From contig OY747715.1 of NCBI GenBank assembly GCA_963556495.2, forward strand, positions 20,354,239-20,418,238: 64,000 bases of DNA. Direction: 5' to 3'. The notes under the pieces are model-generated. The model saw only the letters and a program-made list of their open reading frames with translations. It made no database searches and was not told where the DNA came from. Source of the stretch: Valencia hispanica. Lineage: Eukaryota; Chordata; Actinopteri; Cyprinodontiformes; Valenciidae. This document shows, piece after piece, positions 31,890 to 44,539 of the stretch. A program made the position numbers and the translations under genes. Numbering within the stretch: the stretch's first letter is position 1; every line of letters begins with the position of its first letter.

Positions 31890-32425
31890 CTCTCCATAGA
31901 AACTACACCTGGTCTGGTATCCTGCTCAGCTGCAATGCCTTGTTGGACGGGGTGGGGGGTGGGGGGCATCGACTGGGATGATACTCCCAGTAACTGAACG
32001 TCTTCTGTGTCCTGTTATCAACTTTTTACTTTCTTTAATATAGAAAGTACTCTTACATCAGTTCTTTTGTTCTTTCTGTGTCTCTGCTCTGTCTTCTCGA
32101 ACCCCCAGACGGTCGTGGCAGATGGCCGCTTGTACTGAGCCACGTTCTGGTGGAGGTTTCTTCCAGTTAAAGGGGAGTTTTTCTTCTCCACTATCGCTAT
32201 ATGCTTGCTCAGTATGAGGGATGGCTGTGGTTGGAGTCTGCATCAACAGGACACAACTGCAAGTCAATGACTCGATGCAATCTGCTGGGATTTCTTAAGT
32301 AGAAAACTTTTAAACTGATTGGAATGTATGTATGATTGAATTGAAATTACTTTTCCTGTAAAGTGCGTTGAGATGATATCTGTTGTAAATCGGTGCTATA
32401 TAAATAAACTGAACTGAACTGAATT
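31890..32425 (+). mobile_element. L2-type LINE 3' region, plus orientation
   Basis: A non-coding LINE tail carrying CATCGACTGGGATGATACTC, CGAACCCCCAGACGGTCGTG and GGTTTCTTCCAGTTAAAGG. It ends in CGGTGCTATATAAATAAACT followed by GAACTGAACTGAATT units. It is the same family as the minus-strand copy at 17318-17960. Confidence 0.75.
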
Positions 32426-34187
32426 CATTTATATGGAACAAAAAATACCTGGAAGGAAAAGACTGTAGCTCCTACCTGCTGGGAGTAATAAGGGAGATAG
32501 AGAGAAAGAGGGGAGAGGAGGGTTGAGGGACAGACGGTAAGGGAAGAATCAAGGAGACTGTCCTCCCTTATGGATCAAGAATAGGAGGGAGGGAGATAGG
32601 AGCAAGCATGGACTCTTTAAGCAATGATGCCTCAGCTCGCTGTAAAGGGAAGACTTTCTATGAAGACAGAGGAACAGAGGATGAATGGATCTGGTGAAAT
32701 GGATAAGAAGAAAGCTGGATGGCTTTCCTACTATATTTTGACATCAACTTTAACAATTTCTTTAGTTTAAAGGCAGCCATTGATGATTGTGCAATATAGT
32801 ATGTGGTTAATGTCAGAAGAAAATGACAAATAATAAGTAAAACTGTACTGCTACAGTTTCAAAGTGGAACTGTTTTAAACAGAAAGAGATAAAAACTGTC
32901 CTGCCAGTGGAGATATGTAAGAAGTGGAAAGAAAGACACGGGAGCCGGGTAAAGTGTGGGGGGACAGGCCGGTGAGGGAGGGGGGATTAAAGAGCATTTC
33001 ACAATCTGAGCCCTTCATCCATCAACGGAATCCACAAGGCTTTGAAGACAGAGAAGATGTGCATGCAAGCATTTCCACTGGAAATGTTTGCTTGGCAGAG
33101 AAGGGTGCGCGGCGCTCTGTGCACTACTTTTGTGGTTGTTTCTGTGCCTGCAGAATCAGCTCCGTCTGTCAAGTGAAACAAACGGTTCAACTCAGCAAAC
33201 CAAAACTAAGAGACATCGCACAAAATCACGGAGACCGAAATGCTTTTCTGCCAAACAAAAACGGATGTGGTGTGACAAGCCAGAGAAAATGGCCTAATCA
33301 ACCAGATCAGGGAATAAACATTTGAAAAAGGGAGACATTTTTTTTTTCCACCAGGAGGCTATGGGCAAATTTGGAACAAAAGATCCACCCAATAATTCCT
33401 AATAAAATTTCTGGATAAACAGCACTGTTTTGAATAAAAAGTTTGCACAGAAAAGGCTGAAGCACAGTGATTCCAACTCTTTTCTTTACAACAAGAGAAC
33501 TCAAAATAAATGGAAGCCTGGCCAATGGATCCAATGAAGCAAATGAGTCACACAATACAATCTTTAAAGCATCTTACAACCCTTATTACTTAATGCAGCT
33601 CTTAGTAAAAAAAAGAGCATCTGCAGCTATTAATTTAGAGTTGGTGTTTTTTATTTTATTACTCTTAGCCCTGAGGCCAGTAATAGCAAGAGGTATATAT
33701 ATAAAGTTTGTAAATGGTAAAAAGGCTCTCTAAAGAGTCATGCCAAGGTTTCATATCATACCAGGTTCCTCATATATTGTCACACCTTTATTTTTAGAAA
33801 AACAGTGCTTAGCAAAAATACATACAATACCTTTGATGTTTTTAAAATTCTAACATAACTAGACAAATATGTAATTAAAGAAGCAGCATTTTGAAACAGC
33901 CTAATTTTTCCTCTAACAGCACATTCTACATATCTGGCAACCATTTCTAACTATTCCCTATCTGCCTCTAAAGGACACCTTTCAGATCAGGGTTACACTT
34001 TTCATTTACACATTTATGTTCACGCAGTCCAATTCCTCCTTTGCTCCCTGTCAGGGTTGCCATGGAGGGAGGTTTTCTTTGCTGCCATGACAACATGAGA
34101 TTTCTCTGGTCTCCCGTGACGACAGAAAGACCTAACAGACAGTGTTTTGGGTCATGCAGACGTTTGTGAAAGGGTAACTGTGTGATT

Positions 34188-34240
34188 CATACACACACAC
34201 CCACACACGCGCACACCCACACCCACACACACACACACAG
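34188..34240. repeat. imperfect (CA)n microsatellite
   Basis: About 50 bases of CA units with CCCAC and GCGC interruptions. Confidence 0.92.
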
Positions 34241-34454
34241 TGCTTAAGCTACATGTGTTACTCTTTTTCACCGAGATGTAAAACATAGATGAAAATACGA
34301 CTTGGAAAACATAGAGAAGTACAGAGAAACCAAGACAGACATGTATTATTGCCATTATCTCTAGAATAAATCGCTTGTTTTCTCAATATAGCAAGTTAAT
34401 ATACTTAGCTGGACCAGAATCACCTCAACATCCACACCTGGTTTAACTATCTCA

Positions 34455-35400
34455 TGCACAATTTTTCAGTATGTGGCCTCTGTACAACTGGGCTCAACCA
34501 CTTTCCCTGCTCTCACCATCACCACCGGAACACCACAGGGCTGTGTGTTCAGTCCATTTCTACACTTAACGCTGCTATACTAAATCTGCAGAACAAGCTA
34601 GGTTTTCAATCTAAACACAGTCACAGAACTCTCACCCCTTTCGTCGGCTATCATCCCTTGCCCACGCCACCCTTATATGGGAAAGCACATTGCCACTGTA
34701 TATGAGAAAGCCCAAAACACCAGTCGCAGATTTTGTAAAGTAATATGGCAGAAATGTCTTTTGTTTTCCACAATTTTAAATGGAGTTTTTCTTTTTGGGA
34801 CTCTGGTAGTTTGTCCTAAAGTTGAAGTGGTAGCAGCCGACTGTTTCTCCTTGTCTGACGGAGAACCTCTCACACCACTGGTGTTCTGTTGCAAAATGCA
34901 GGAGTGCGTAATGAGTGGGGGACCCAGGTAAATGCAGAAGTGCGCTTGTCTGCTGAGACAGACAATCGAATTGTTTAATCATTGGTTTCAGAACGAGCCA
35001 TGTTGTAGGCTGAGATTTTTAGACAAATGTGACAGAACCACTTAATTATTTGTTTGTCTTTTTTCTTTAAATCTCCACAAAATATTTATAGCTATACTAT
35101 GTTAGAACGTTGTTAAGAGGCATGAAAAAAATGTTTTAAGCTTGCTTGTTTTGCAGATTTACCATAGCAGCAACCAAAGTATCAACTGATCACCAAGCAC
35201 AAAGTACCTAAAAACTCTAATGACACAGTCATCCTTTCCCTATACTACCAGACCGTAGTCTCACACTTCACTGAGTGTTGTGAGGACAAGCACCTGGACC
35301 TTAATGTTAGCTAAGAAACAGCTGAGAAGGTGGGGTTGCATTAGACAGCGCATTTACCTTTGATCAGCACCTATTGGACATTCAGAAAAGAAGCCACTAA
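34455..35400 (+). mobile_element. LINE reverse transcriptase remnant, split
   Basis: The plus strand at about 34510-34580 translates to TITTGTPQGCVFSPFLHL, a reverse transcriptase box of the GTPQGCVLSP type. At about 35215-35320 it picks up again with NDTVILSLLYYQ and VVSHFTE with a CEDKHLDLNVS block, which lies downstream in such enzymes. The 0.6 kb between them does not look like the same protein and may be an insertion. Many stops are present. Confidence 0.6.
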
Positions 35401-35826
35401 GAGAAAAAACATTATTGCTGGTCACAAAAATGATATCACTCTTTCAATAGAGCAGGATTTAAAATACTTACTTAATAAACATCTAGCCTGATTGCCCCAA
35501 GAACATAATGTATGTACAATACAATAAGTTGCAGCACGGCCTGCTTTGAAAGAAGTCTGATTCCCTCAAAACTAGCCATTTCTACCTTAATAGCTAAGTC
35601 TGTTATGATAACCAGAAAGTGCATAGGGATGACTAAAACTAAAGTGGGTGAAAATGTTTTATCAACTTCATCAGGAATCAGGACAGTCATAACTGGGGGG
35701 ACTGACTGAAACTGAAATGTGACATCAAGAAACATTTATCAATAAGTCACCTTATTTTTATAGATTACATTAGGTGACATGATACTGAAAATCATATCAA
35801 ATTAATTAATTAAATATTTAAAATAC

Positions 35827-35937
35827 CTTGAGTCTCTCAGAAACCCCATCGGTAAAGCTGATAGTAAACTCCTCCACCTTGGGAACCTTCAGCCGCTTCT
35901 TCTCTGTTTGGTACTCTGTCCGAGTTTTCACCACCAC
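35827..35937 (-). CDS. nsg2: nsg2 cytoplasmic exon (residues 44-80)
   Basis: This 111-base exon encodes 37 residues in phase 0: VVVKTRTEYQTEKKRLKVPK then VEEFTISFTDGVSERLK. NSG1 and NSG2 share the VVVKT-TEY motif and the EFTVS-TEGV-ERFK motif just before the membrane span, so the match is clear. The acceptor is TTTTTTTCTTAAG and the donor is GTATTT, which is weaker than the consensus. The segment is cytoplasmic and basic. In the family this region takes part in clathrin-linked endosomal sorting. Confidence 0.95.
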
Positions 35938-36276
35938 CTTAAGAAAAAAACAAAGGTAAAATCTAAGAACATAGATGTAATTTTTGTCAACATTTTCACA
36001 GAAAGATGCCTACTCAGAACTCATACATTATAGTACAAATATTGGATTTCAGATAAAAACCAACTACTGCCTGATAGCTGCTAGGCAGCACATTGTCACT
36101 TTGAGACAAAGCTAGAAACTGCTGTGCACACAAACCGACTCGACATCTGAACAACAAAGCTTTCATTTGGCTCCACAAAGCTCTTATCTGAAAGCTAAAA
36201 ACTGCTGTAGGTACATAATGCTCAATTCATCGGACTCCTGAGGCGCAAAAGCCCCATGGCTGTCATGTAGCAGCAC

Positions 36277-36325
36277 AAGATGCCTTGCTTGCCATTTAGG
36301 TATAAATGGCAAGCAAGGCCATCTT
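36277..36325. repeat. near-perfect 22-bp hairpin with 4-base loop
   Basis: The left arm, 36277-36298, starts AAGATGCC and ends GCCATTTA. The right arm, 36303-36325, is its reverse complement apart from one extra C. The loop is GGTA. It sits in nsg2 intron 2, about 340 bases upstream of the cytoplasmic exon. The very tight loop argues against a classical pre-microRNA. Confidence 0.9.
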
Positions 36326-38199
36326 ACTTTTTATCACAACTTTCTCATTCTTGAAGTAATTTCACAAAAAAAATGCTCAGAGCCTCCAGGTTTAAAACAC
36401 AACGGGGTTTATGTTGTTTCATTACAATTTCCCCACCTCCACGTCTCCCTCCTTTTTCTTATTACCCAGTGAAGTGGCTATCAATCAACTTTACCTCATT
36501 TTCACGCGCCTTTAGCCACCAGCCCTACCATCTCTGATTAAAGGGGTCCTAGTATGCTCTGAAAACCAATAATTTATGAACACAAGCCTTTTCAGTACAG
36601 GATGTCAAAAAACATATTTGAAGTTTTGAATTATATATTTTTTTGTGTGGTCATCCCGCAGCACATGTTTTTGTGGTTTTGATTAAGCTTTTACTGCTTA
36701 TACCTCTTTGGAGGACACATTTTTAATGCTGAGGTGAAAAATTAGTTAGACTATTGGCAGTATACTGCAAATATTGTTACAGGCACTTTTTTGCCTTTAA
36801 CAGGATTAATCAACAGTTGTAATAAGTTACTAACTAACTGGTTAAAGTACACAGGAACATTAAGAAAGCTTTACAGGAGAATCATTTTTTTCAGATAAGT
36901 CTGTAAGTGAGGAAAACCTTTCTAACAACATGCTGTGTTTCTGCTTCATTGTAGGGCTTTGTTGTAGCATTCTATACAAACAGAGTTTTACAAGTCAAAT
37001 GTAATGCCATAACTGTTATTTATATATTTTAAATTTTTCCATTAAAATACCTTTGAATTCTTATAAATAATTAATTGATCAACTAACTCATGTTTTTATT
37101 GAAGAAAACAACATCTTTCTATTTGATTCTAGAGGTGAAAAAAAGATGGAAGATGTATAACAACACTACCACATAACTTGAATTATTAAACTGCTCTGTA
37201 CATTTTTAGTTTTACTGCCAGTGTTCTTGCCTCCTCTAAATATTTTGGATCTATCTTAGATTAGTGGTTTTTGCTCCTGCTTGTATTACTATTCCTGTAG
37301 GATTTGCTCTATGGTTTGTTTTTCTTTCTTTTTTGGGAGAGGGGGATTTCAGCTGTGCTCTGATGCTTTATATTAACTTATGCTGAGCTTTACCTGTCTA
37401 CCTGTTTCTTATTTTAAGACACAGAACTGAAGAATCACAGAATTCCTGTAGCTGGGGCGAAATACTGGGGCAGGTTCCTAAGCAGAAATAAAGTCCGGTC
37501 AAACCTTTAGTTTGCACCCATAAATCTCATCCTAAAATAGATCTTTCTGAAACACAAAGGAATACCTTGTAAGACCGGAGCAGCAAACAAACACGTAGCT
37601 CTAAGATGGATCTCATCCGTGATTACATGTAATGTGGACAATGGCAGGATAAAAAAACAAGCTATCTTACCCTCACTAATAAGGACAAGAATTACCAAGA
37701 AACAAAATAATTGAAAATTCAGATTTTCTTCTTCTTCAGACTTGCTTATCCACTTTCTTGGCTCATTAATAGTATTTCTGTGAAAAGTACACTGTCAAAC
37801 AACAATCACCACAATGTTTCCCTTCTCATGTTCCCTCCACTGCACCTGTTTGATATTTCTGCCTGACACTGGCTGCATTACAAAGCAGGATCCCACCTGT
37901 CTTTTCATCTTTTGCACGACTCGAGAATCCGCCCTCTTTTCCACCAGCAAGACTGACAGACAGTCCAACATCAAGAAAAGGTAGACTAATGACTGCAGCT
38001 CAAGTGATGTTTCAGCCTTGGAGATTCGATTTAGTGAAATTTCATGAGTAATGTTTATGTTAGATGCCTTGAAACCATGTGACCATTTAATGTTCCTATG
38101 TCTGAAATGGAGTTGCTTTTCGATCTCTCACAGAAAGACGCAATTTACAGCAAAAAAACACAGAAGTGTTTTTGGTGTTTAAGACAATTCATATCTTTT

Positions 38200-39180
38200 A
38201 AAGTTTTTTACACTTTATGTTACAACCACAAGAATGAATTCATTCATTGATCATCTTATGTGATGGACAGGGCCATCCATCTAAACTGACAGACAAGGTA
38301 AGGAGAGCATTAATCAGAGAGGCAAGCAAAAAGATCTGTAGCAACTCTGGATGAGATTTAGAGTTCCACAGCTTAGGTTGAAGAACCTGTCTTGCACTCC
38401 ACAAATCTGGCCTTAATATAGGAATGGCAATAAGAAAGCCATTTTTGAAAGGAAGCAACATGAAGGGTCATTCACACACACAACAAGCAAAAGAAGGGGC
38501 AATGATTAGATGAGATCAAGCTACTTCTTTGTGGCCAATATACAAAACTGTGTGTGTGGTGGAAAATTAACACTGCATTTCACCCTAAACATACAATTTT
38601 CAATGTGAAACATAGTGGTGGCAGCATTATGCTGGGGGCTGCTTTGCCTCGCCACGGAGAGGAAAGCTGGTCATAGTTGATAGGAAGATGGATGGAGACT
38701 TTTGAGCAGACAGCCGTGCTAAACATACAATTAGAGCCACAATGGAATAGTTTACATCTAACCTCATTCATGCGTCAGAATAGCCCATTCAAAGTCCAGA
38801 GCTAAATCCAATCAAATTCCAGAGGATCTGGGCAGGACTTCTAAACTGATGTTCACATATGTTCTTCATCCAGTCTGAATGAGCTAGAGCTATTTCAGAA
38901 AGAAAAATGGGCAAATATTTCAGTCTCTGGATCTACAAAGCTGATAGGGATATGCCACAAAAGACTTGGAGCGGCACTTTCAGCAAGAGATGCTTCTACG
39001 AAGTATTGAGAGAGGCTGAATATACACGCACACTGTATTTCCAGATTTTTTGTTTTGTAAAAAAGTTGAAAACAATGCATCTTTTTTCTTTCCCTTAACA
39101 ATTATGCACTACTTTGTATGTGTCTATCACATAAAAAAACAAACAGATTTGTGGTTGTAACATGACAAAATGTGAAAAAG
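38200..39180 (+). mobile_element. Tc1-type element, internally deleted
   Basis: The ends are inverted: TTTTTTACACTTTATGTTAC then AACCACAA on the left, and TTGTGGTTGTAACATGACAA then AATGTG on the right. Inside, AACATAGTGGTGGCAGCATT then ATGCTGGGGG and the CAAAGTCCAGAGCTAAATCC block match the C-terminal half of a fish Tc1-type transposase gene. The copy is about 1 kb, shorter than a full 1.6-kb element, and its frames are broken. Confidence 0.8.
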
Positions 39181-40239
39181 AAGAAGTGGTATTATTACTT
39201 TTCCAAGGCTGTGGTTCAATGCAGAGAGCTGAAAAGGAACGTTTAAATATTTCTTTAAAATCTTTTGAATGTTTAAATTCTATAATGTAATAAATGAAGA
39301 AGCAAATGTGACATAAATACAAGAAGAAATTTCATTTATAAACATTATTGCTCTATCTGTAATTGTTTACTTCAGTTTTGATCTTCCTTACAGGAAATCC
39401 ATCAGAACTCCTCTACCTGTGCGTCTTTCCGAGTGTGTTATTCCTTAAAACTGCTGCAGCAGTGACTGCTGTTTTATCTGTAATCCCTGGAGAGCAAGCT
39501 GTGGGAGTGTAGGTTTTTGGCACAGTTTAGTGTGGAAGGCAGCCGCAGACAATCTTTGTATTTTATTTGATTATTTATTTTTGTCTTGGTATCTTGGATT
39601 ATTTTGTTTCCTTATGAATAAAGGTATAAACATGTTTTATGAATAAGAAAATAAGGGGGTTTATCTTTTTTGAAGTACTGCTAAACAAGTTCCAAAAGGA
39701 TTGAGTGATATGTTAATCAAAGATGATTAATGTTTAATCAGCTGCTCTTTTTATGTTGTCATATTTATTTGATTAGAAAAACAAACAGACATTGCTGTTG
39801 TTGCTTGGCTTTGGTAAGAGCTCAGAGCGTAAATATTAACATGTCATGCTTCACAGCAAATATGGACTAGAGGGCCTGAATTCATGATAGCATGAGACAT
39901 TTATTTCTATAAGACTCTAAATCCCTTCATGTTGGATTTGCAATTGTATTTAGTTGCCAAATAAAGATAGAAATTTCACAGATACTGCAAGCAACTGCCT
40001 GCTGCCACAAAAAATACCAAATTAATAAAGTTATAGGCCCTAAAATTAAAAAAAAATACCTTTTTCTTACAAATAGCACTATGAAGATCTCTTAGCATCC
40101 ATGGTAAAGAATGTATAGCATAAAAAACCTCAATACTGTTATTGTGAAACAAGTGATTAAAAATAGAAATCTGTTTTTTTATTACTGTAGCACCCCTAAC
40201 AACCCTGTTAAAATAAATAACTAGCATTTCGTAAATGGC

Positions 40240-40515
40240 ATATACTTGTATAGCTCTTTATGTAGTCCTGAGGACCCCAAAGGGCTTAACACTACATTCA
40301 GCCATTCACACATTCACATGCTGGTGGTGGTAAGCTACATTGTAGCCACAGCTGCTCAGGGGCATGCAGACAGAAGCGAGGCTGCCGAACAATGGCGCCA
40401 CCGGGCCCTCAGACCACCACCAGTAGGCAGAAGGGTGACGTGTCTTGCCCAAGGACACACTGATCGAGATGGACAGAGCTGGGCTTCCAACTGGCAACCC
40501 TCTGGTTACAGGACG
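40240..40515. repeat. dispersed fish repeat, possibly SINE-like
   Basis: CCTGAGGACCCCAAAGGGCT, GGCGCCACCGGGCCCTC, CTTGCCCAAGGACACACTGA and CCAACTGGCAACCCTCTGGT in this order form a phrase common in teleost non-coding DNA. It abuts the L2-type LINE tail that follows. The family is not resolved. Confidence 0.55.
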
Positions 40516-40534
40516 AAAATTCTTTAAAAATTAT

Positions 40535-41695
40535 TTTTAAGGCAAGGCAAGGCAATTTTATTTGTATAGCACACTTTCAACAGCAGGGTAATTCAAGGTG
40601 CTTTACATGATTTGGTGATTTAAAAAAAAACAATGGAAATTAAAAGTAAAAGAAACACACATTACACATGATACACAATAAAGTAAGAGAAAGATTAATA
40701 AAGCAAGAGAGCATGAACACATTTCATACATATGACATCAATCATTTAACCGAAGGCAATTCTAAACAAATGGGTTTTTAGTCTCGATTTAAAGCAGTTC
40801 AGAGTTTCAGCAGCTCTACACTCGTCAGGAAGTCTGTTCCAGATAAGGGGAGCATAGAAACTGAAAGCTGCTTCTCCATGTTTAGTTCTGAGTCTAGGGA
40901 TGTTTAGTATGCTAGAGTTGGAGGACCTGAGTGGTCTTGGGGGTTGGTACCATGACAACAGTTCTTCAACATATTTTGGTGCTAAGCCATGTAATGATTT
41001 ATAAACCAGTAGGAGTATTTTCAAGTCTATTCTCTGAGCTACAGGGAGCCAGTGTAAGGACTTTAGAACTGGGGTGATGTGCTCTACTTTCCTGGTTCTA
41101 GTGAGGAACACGAGCAGCAGCGTTCTGGATCAGCTGCAGCTGTCTGATTGACTTTTTAGGCAGACCTGTGAAGATGCTGTTGCAGTAATCAATCCGACTA
41201 AAGATAAACGCATGGATGAGTTTTTCTAGGTCGTGTTGGAAAATCAGTCCTTTAATCCTAGAGATGTTCTTCAGGTGATAGAAGGCTGATCATGTTATTG
41301 CCTTTATGTGACCCTGGAGGTTCAGGTCTGAGTCCACCTAGGTTTTGAGCCTGATCAGTAGTTTCTAGCTGTATTAATTGAAGCTGTGTGCTGACTCTTG
41401 ATCGTTCCTCTTTGGATCCAAAAATAATTACTTCAGTTTTGTTTCTATTCAGCTGGAGAAAGTTATGGCACATCCAACCATTTATTTGGTCAATGCATTT
41501 ATTTAGGGTTTGCATGGGTTCAGAGTCACCTGGTGACATTGTAATGTAAAGCTGAGTGTCCTCCGCGTAGTTATGGTAGCTAATGTTATTGGTTGCTATA
41601 ATCTTGCCTAGTGAGAGCATGTAGATATTAAATAAGAGGGGCCCCAGGATGGAGCCCTGGGGCACTCCACATGTGATTTTAAGGCTTTTTATACA
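40535..41695 (-). mobile_element. L2-type LINE fragment, minus strand
   Basis: Minus-strand frames give reverse transcriptase pieces: [19 protein letters not shown] at about 41660-41605, then YAEDTQLYI, in which the catalytic YADD has become YAED, near 41570. [15 protein letters not shown] is near 41440. After a frameshift the C-terminal HITPVLKSLHWLPVAQRIDL and the NRLPDECR block lie at 40746-41111. The 3' end carries AAATTGCCTTGCCTTGCC, as the element at the right edge of the window does. It is a dead 5'-truncated copy. Confidence 0.88.
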
Positions 41696-42023
41696 TCTTT
41701 GTCAGTGATTGCAATAAATGTGGAAGGCTGACTACACATTTCCTAAATCTGATCTATTTTAGTGCTGCCTGTTCAAAGAACGAAAAGCTTTCTAAAGCAC
41801 TGTTGGTTTCTCGGGATGAGCACCCCGAGCCTTTCTTTCATCAGGAAAATAAAAGCAGCAGTTTGCCTTCTCCCAATATCAGAGGCCTTAATCAGTCTCT
41901 AATGGCACTGCTAGAATACAAGTACGGCAAAAACTTGGAGAATACGGGTAGCTTTTAAGGCAGCTCAGCTGGGTTACACAGTATCTAAACATAGAACGCT
42001 GAGTGACCATGAGAATATATACT

Positions 42024-43943
42024 CAGTCCCTCCAGGATTTCGTGATGTTGCGATCGCAACTATTAATGCAAATTCAGTCAATCCATGCGAATTCTGCACG
42101 TGTTGCACTTTTATCCAATTATCGCACCTTTAACGTATGTTTGACCAATTGTGATTCTCCTTCTCATGATGTCATACTGTATCTGACACCGTCACATGTA
42201 TCAATAACACTCCCTATTTATTATTTGAGAAGGAGTGAGAATGAAAAATGTTGCATTTGCCCAAAAAAATCACTGCCAAGGATCATGCTATAGGCTCCAG
42301 TTTCCTCATTCTCTACATGAAAGTGGAGGTAAATTATTTTTTACTCCATGCAATACATCATTCCCTGACCAGTTGATGCAGACGCGCAGACATTTTCAAC
42401 TTCACGCACGGAGTACAGTTAATAAAAAAAATAATAATAATAAAAATAAAGATTCCCATGAGAGTGACTGAGCGTTGTCTCATACCTGGACACCGTACTC
42501 GATATATCTCACCATCTGGGAGCTGACAGCGCATCTGTGACTGGTCTAAAGAGCGCGCAGCTGTGCCAATTATAGTGCAAGAGCGGTATGCTGCAGGATG
42601 TAGGCTACCTCCCTGAAGCGATAGCTTGCTTGTCAGAAAATAACTAATTCCTAGAGTCTTTCCGACTTCTGATCTCTTCAATTAGAGAAATGTTCCCTCA
42701 TTTCAAAACTTTGGCTGAAGTGGCGCTTCTCCAGTTTGGCAGCAGAGCGCAGATTCGTCCTCCAGAACAAAATCAAGTTGTGAGACTTGATGGAGGGCTG
42801 AGAGTTCAGTTTAGGTTTATTGTTCAGTTTCTGTTGAGTGGAAGCATATGCTGAAGTAAGGTAGTAAGCAGCTCCAAAATACTGTCAATCTGAACTTTTG
42901 AATTTGCATCTCTTAATTTCACTAAATTCTTTTTTTCCCCCTTTTATAATGTTTACATACAAAAAAGAAACCACAGTTTTCTTTTAATGGCACCCTTCAT
43001 CTTAGACAATTGTTTACTGTAAGCATTTGTGCACTTTAATCTTTTTTCGTCAGCAGAATGTATATATTTTTTGTATTCAGTTTTGTATTTTGTGTACAAT
43101 GACATTTGTTGTGTCAGCTCAAGTTTACTGATAATTTTACTCTGATTTACTGAGTTATTTGTGAAAGATTAAAAAAAGAATCACTTTTATTGTTTTTATA
43201 TCAAAAAGTATGAACCTGGAATTGTTGAGCTGTTCTTTTTGTGTTCAGGCAATAAGCTACAATTTGAAGCTCTCCTGGATGTTATTATAAATATATTAAC
43301 AAAGGAAATATTCCTTCAGCAGTTCAAGAGTCTTTAATCCAGCTTGTTAATCAAGGACTCCAGCACATACAAAGCATTTGCATAAACTGATCTGCTCCCC
43401 ACATCCTGACCCTATACTATATAGTATTTGGTAATCAAAGACTATCTTCTTCAGCACCCCCTCCTTAGATTTGGTGCCTGGGTCCAGCAAGGCAGAATCG
43501 TGCCACCCTGATAGTAGAACGCAAATCAGGCTCCCTGGGTCAAAGTGTGCTGTAAATATCCAGTTGTTCTGACGTTGTCCTGACGTCCATCGGCTGAGGT
43601 CCTGACACATCTCTGAATTCCCTCATGTTTGTTTAACATAACAGCAACATACAGTCACTAACCCAGTTACAAGAGAGATTATCCTTCTGACCTAATTATT
43701 TCCACATCAATGGTCAAGTGTTCTTCTAGTGCACGTATTACAAGAAAAATGTTGGAATTTCAAATTTAACATTTTGATGAATTTTTTTTAAACAATTTTC
43801 AAGTGATTAGGCAAAGAATAAAATAAAATCCAGAATAAAAACAGTGCAACTTTTGTTGCAACTTTTCACAAAAGCTGTCATAACATCAGGCATTTTAGGC
43901 CACAAGAATCACAAAAAACTGCTGCAAAATCCTGGAGGGACTG
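42024..43943. mobile_element. 1.92-kb inverted-repeat element, superfamily unassigned
   Basis: The left end begins CAGTCCCTCCAGGATTT. The right end, read on the other strand, begins with the same 17 bases, after which similarity becomes patchy. TATACT flanks both sides, at 42018-42023 and 43944-43949. This 6-bp duplication excludes simple Tc1 (TA), piggyBac (TTAA) and hAT (8 bp). Elements of the IS3EU and Dada type make duplications of about this size, but I see no transposase in either strand, so this link is only a suggestion. An (AAT)n-like stretch lies at 42424-42450. Confidence 0.75.
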
Positions 43944-44122
43944 TATACTGCAGTTACAAATTAATCTTCCACAGCGTGCGTGTTTGTAAAACTGCTCAGA
44001 ACCAAAAGAGTGATATGAGAGGTCCGGAACTGATCACATGAGCCAGAAATCATCCCTGTAAGCTTTGAAAGGCCGATTTAGGAGAATAGTCTCAGATCAG
44101 AGTTTGGAAACTAGATAAACAC

Positions 44123-44539
44123 TAGGGATGTAAGAAAAAATTGATACACCGATATATCGCGATATTTTATTTCCCGATTTTGTATCGATATTCAAAACAA
44201 AAATATTGATTTTCTTTTTTCTTGGGGGGGGAGATTTGAATGGAACCATTAATGATGACAGTAATTTTTGTAGTACAATTAAAAGCATGATTGGTAGTTT
44301 GTGGCTGTTGTCACCTTCTTCGTTCCAGTGGATCAACTAGATCTACTAATAAAACTGGATGTGTTAAAGTATGAAACAGGTTGGAGCGTTTAGAATGCTG
44401 TGACAGTTTTCCTACTGTTAAATTGAGTTTTAAAAATCACGATATATCGTCTTATTCATAGTATCGTGAAATATCGTATCCTCTCCCCTGTATCGCGATA
44501 CGTATTGTATCGCCAGATTTTTGCCAATACACATCCCTA
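44123..44539. mobile_element. hAT-type MITE with exact 8-bp duplication
   Basis: The 417-base element starts TAGGGATGTAAG and, on the other strand, TAGGGATGTGTATTGG. The exact 8-mer ATAAACAC lies at 44115-44122 and 44540-44547. Near both ends are GATATATCGCGATA-type and ATCGCGATACGTATTG-type blocks, as in fish hAT MITEs. No coding capacity. Confidence 0.88.

Noticed and set aside
32924..33325. 133-codon plus-strand frame
   Set aside because: Overlapping frames of similar length exist on both strands, none shows a known domain, and it lies within nsg2 intron 3 without splice support.
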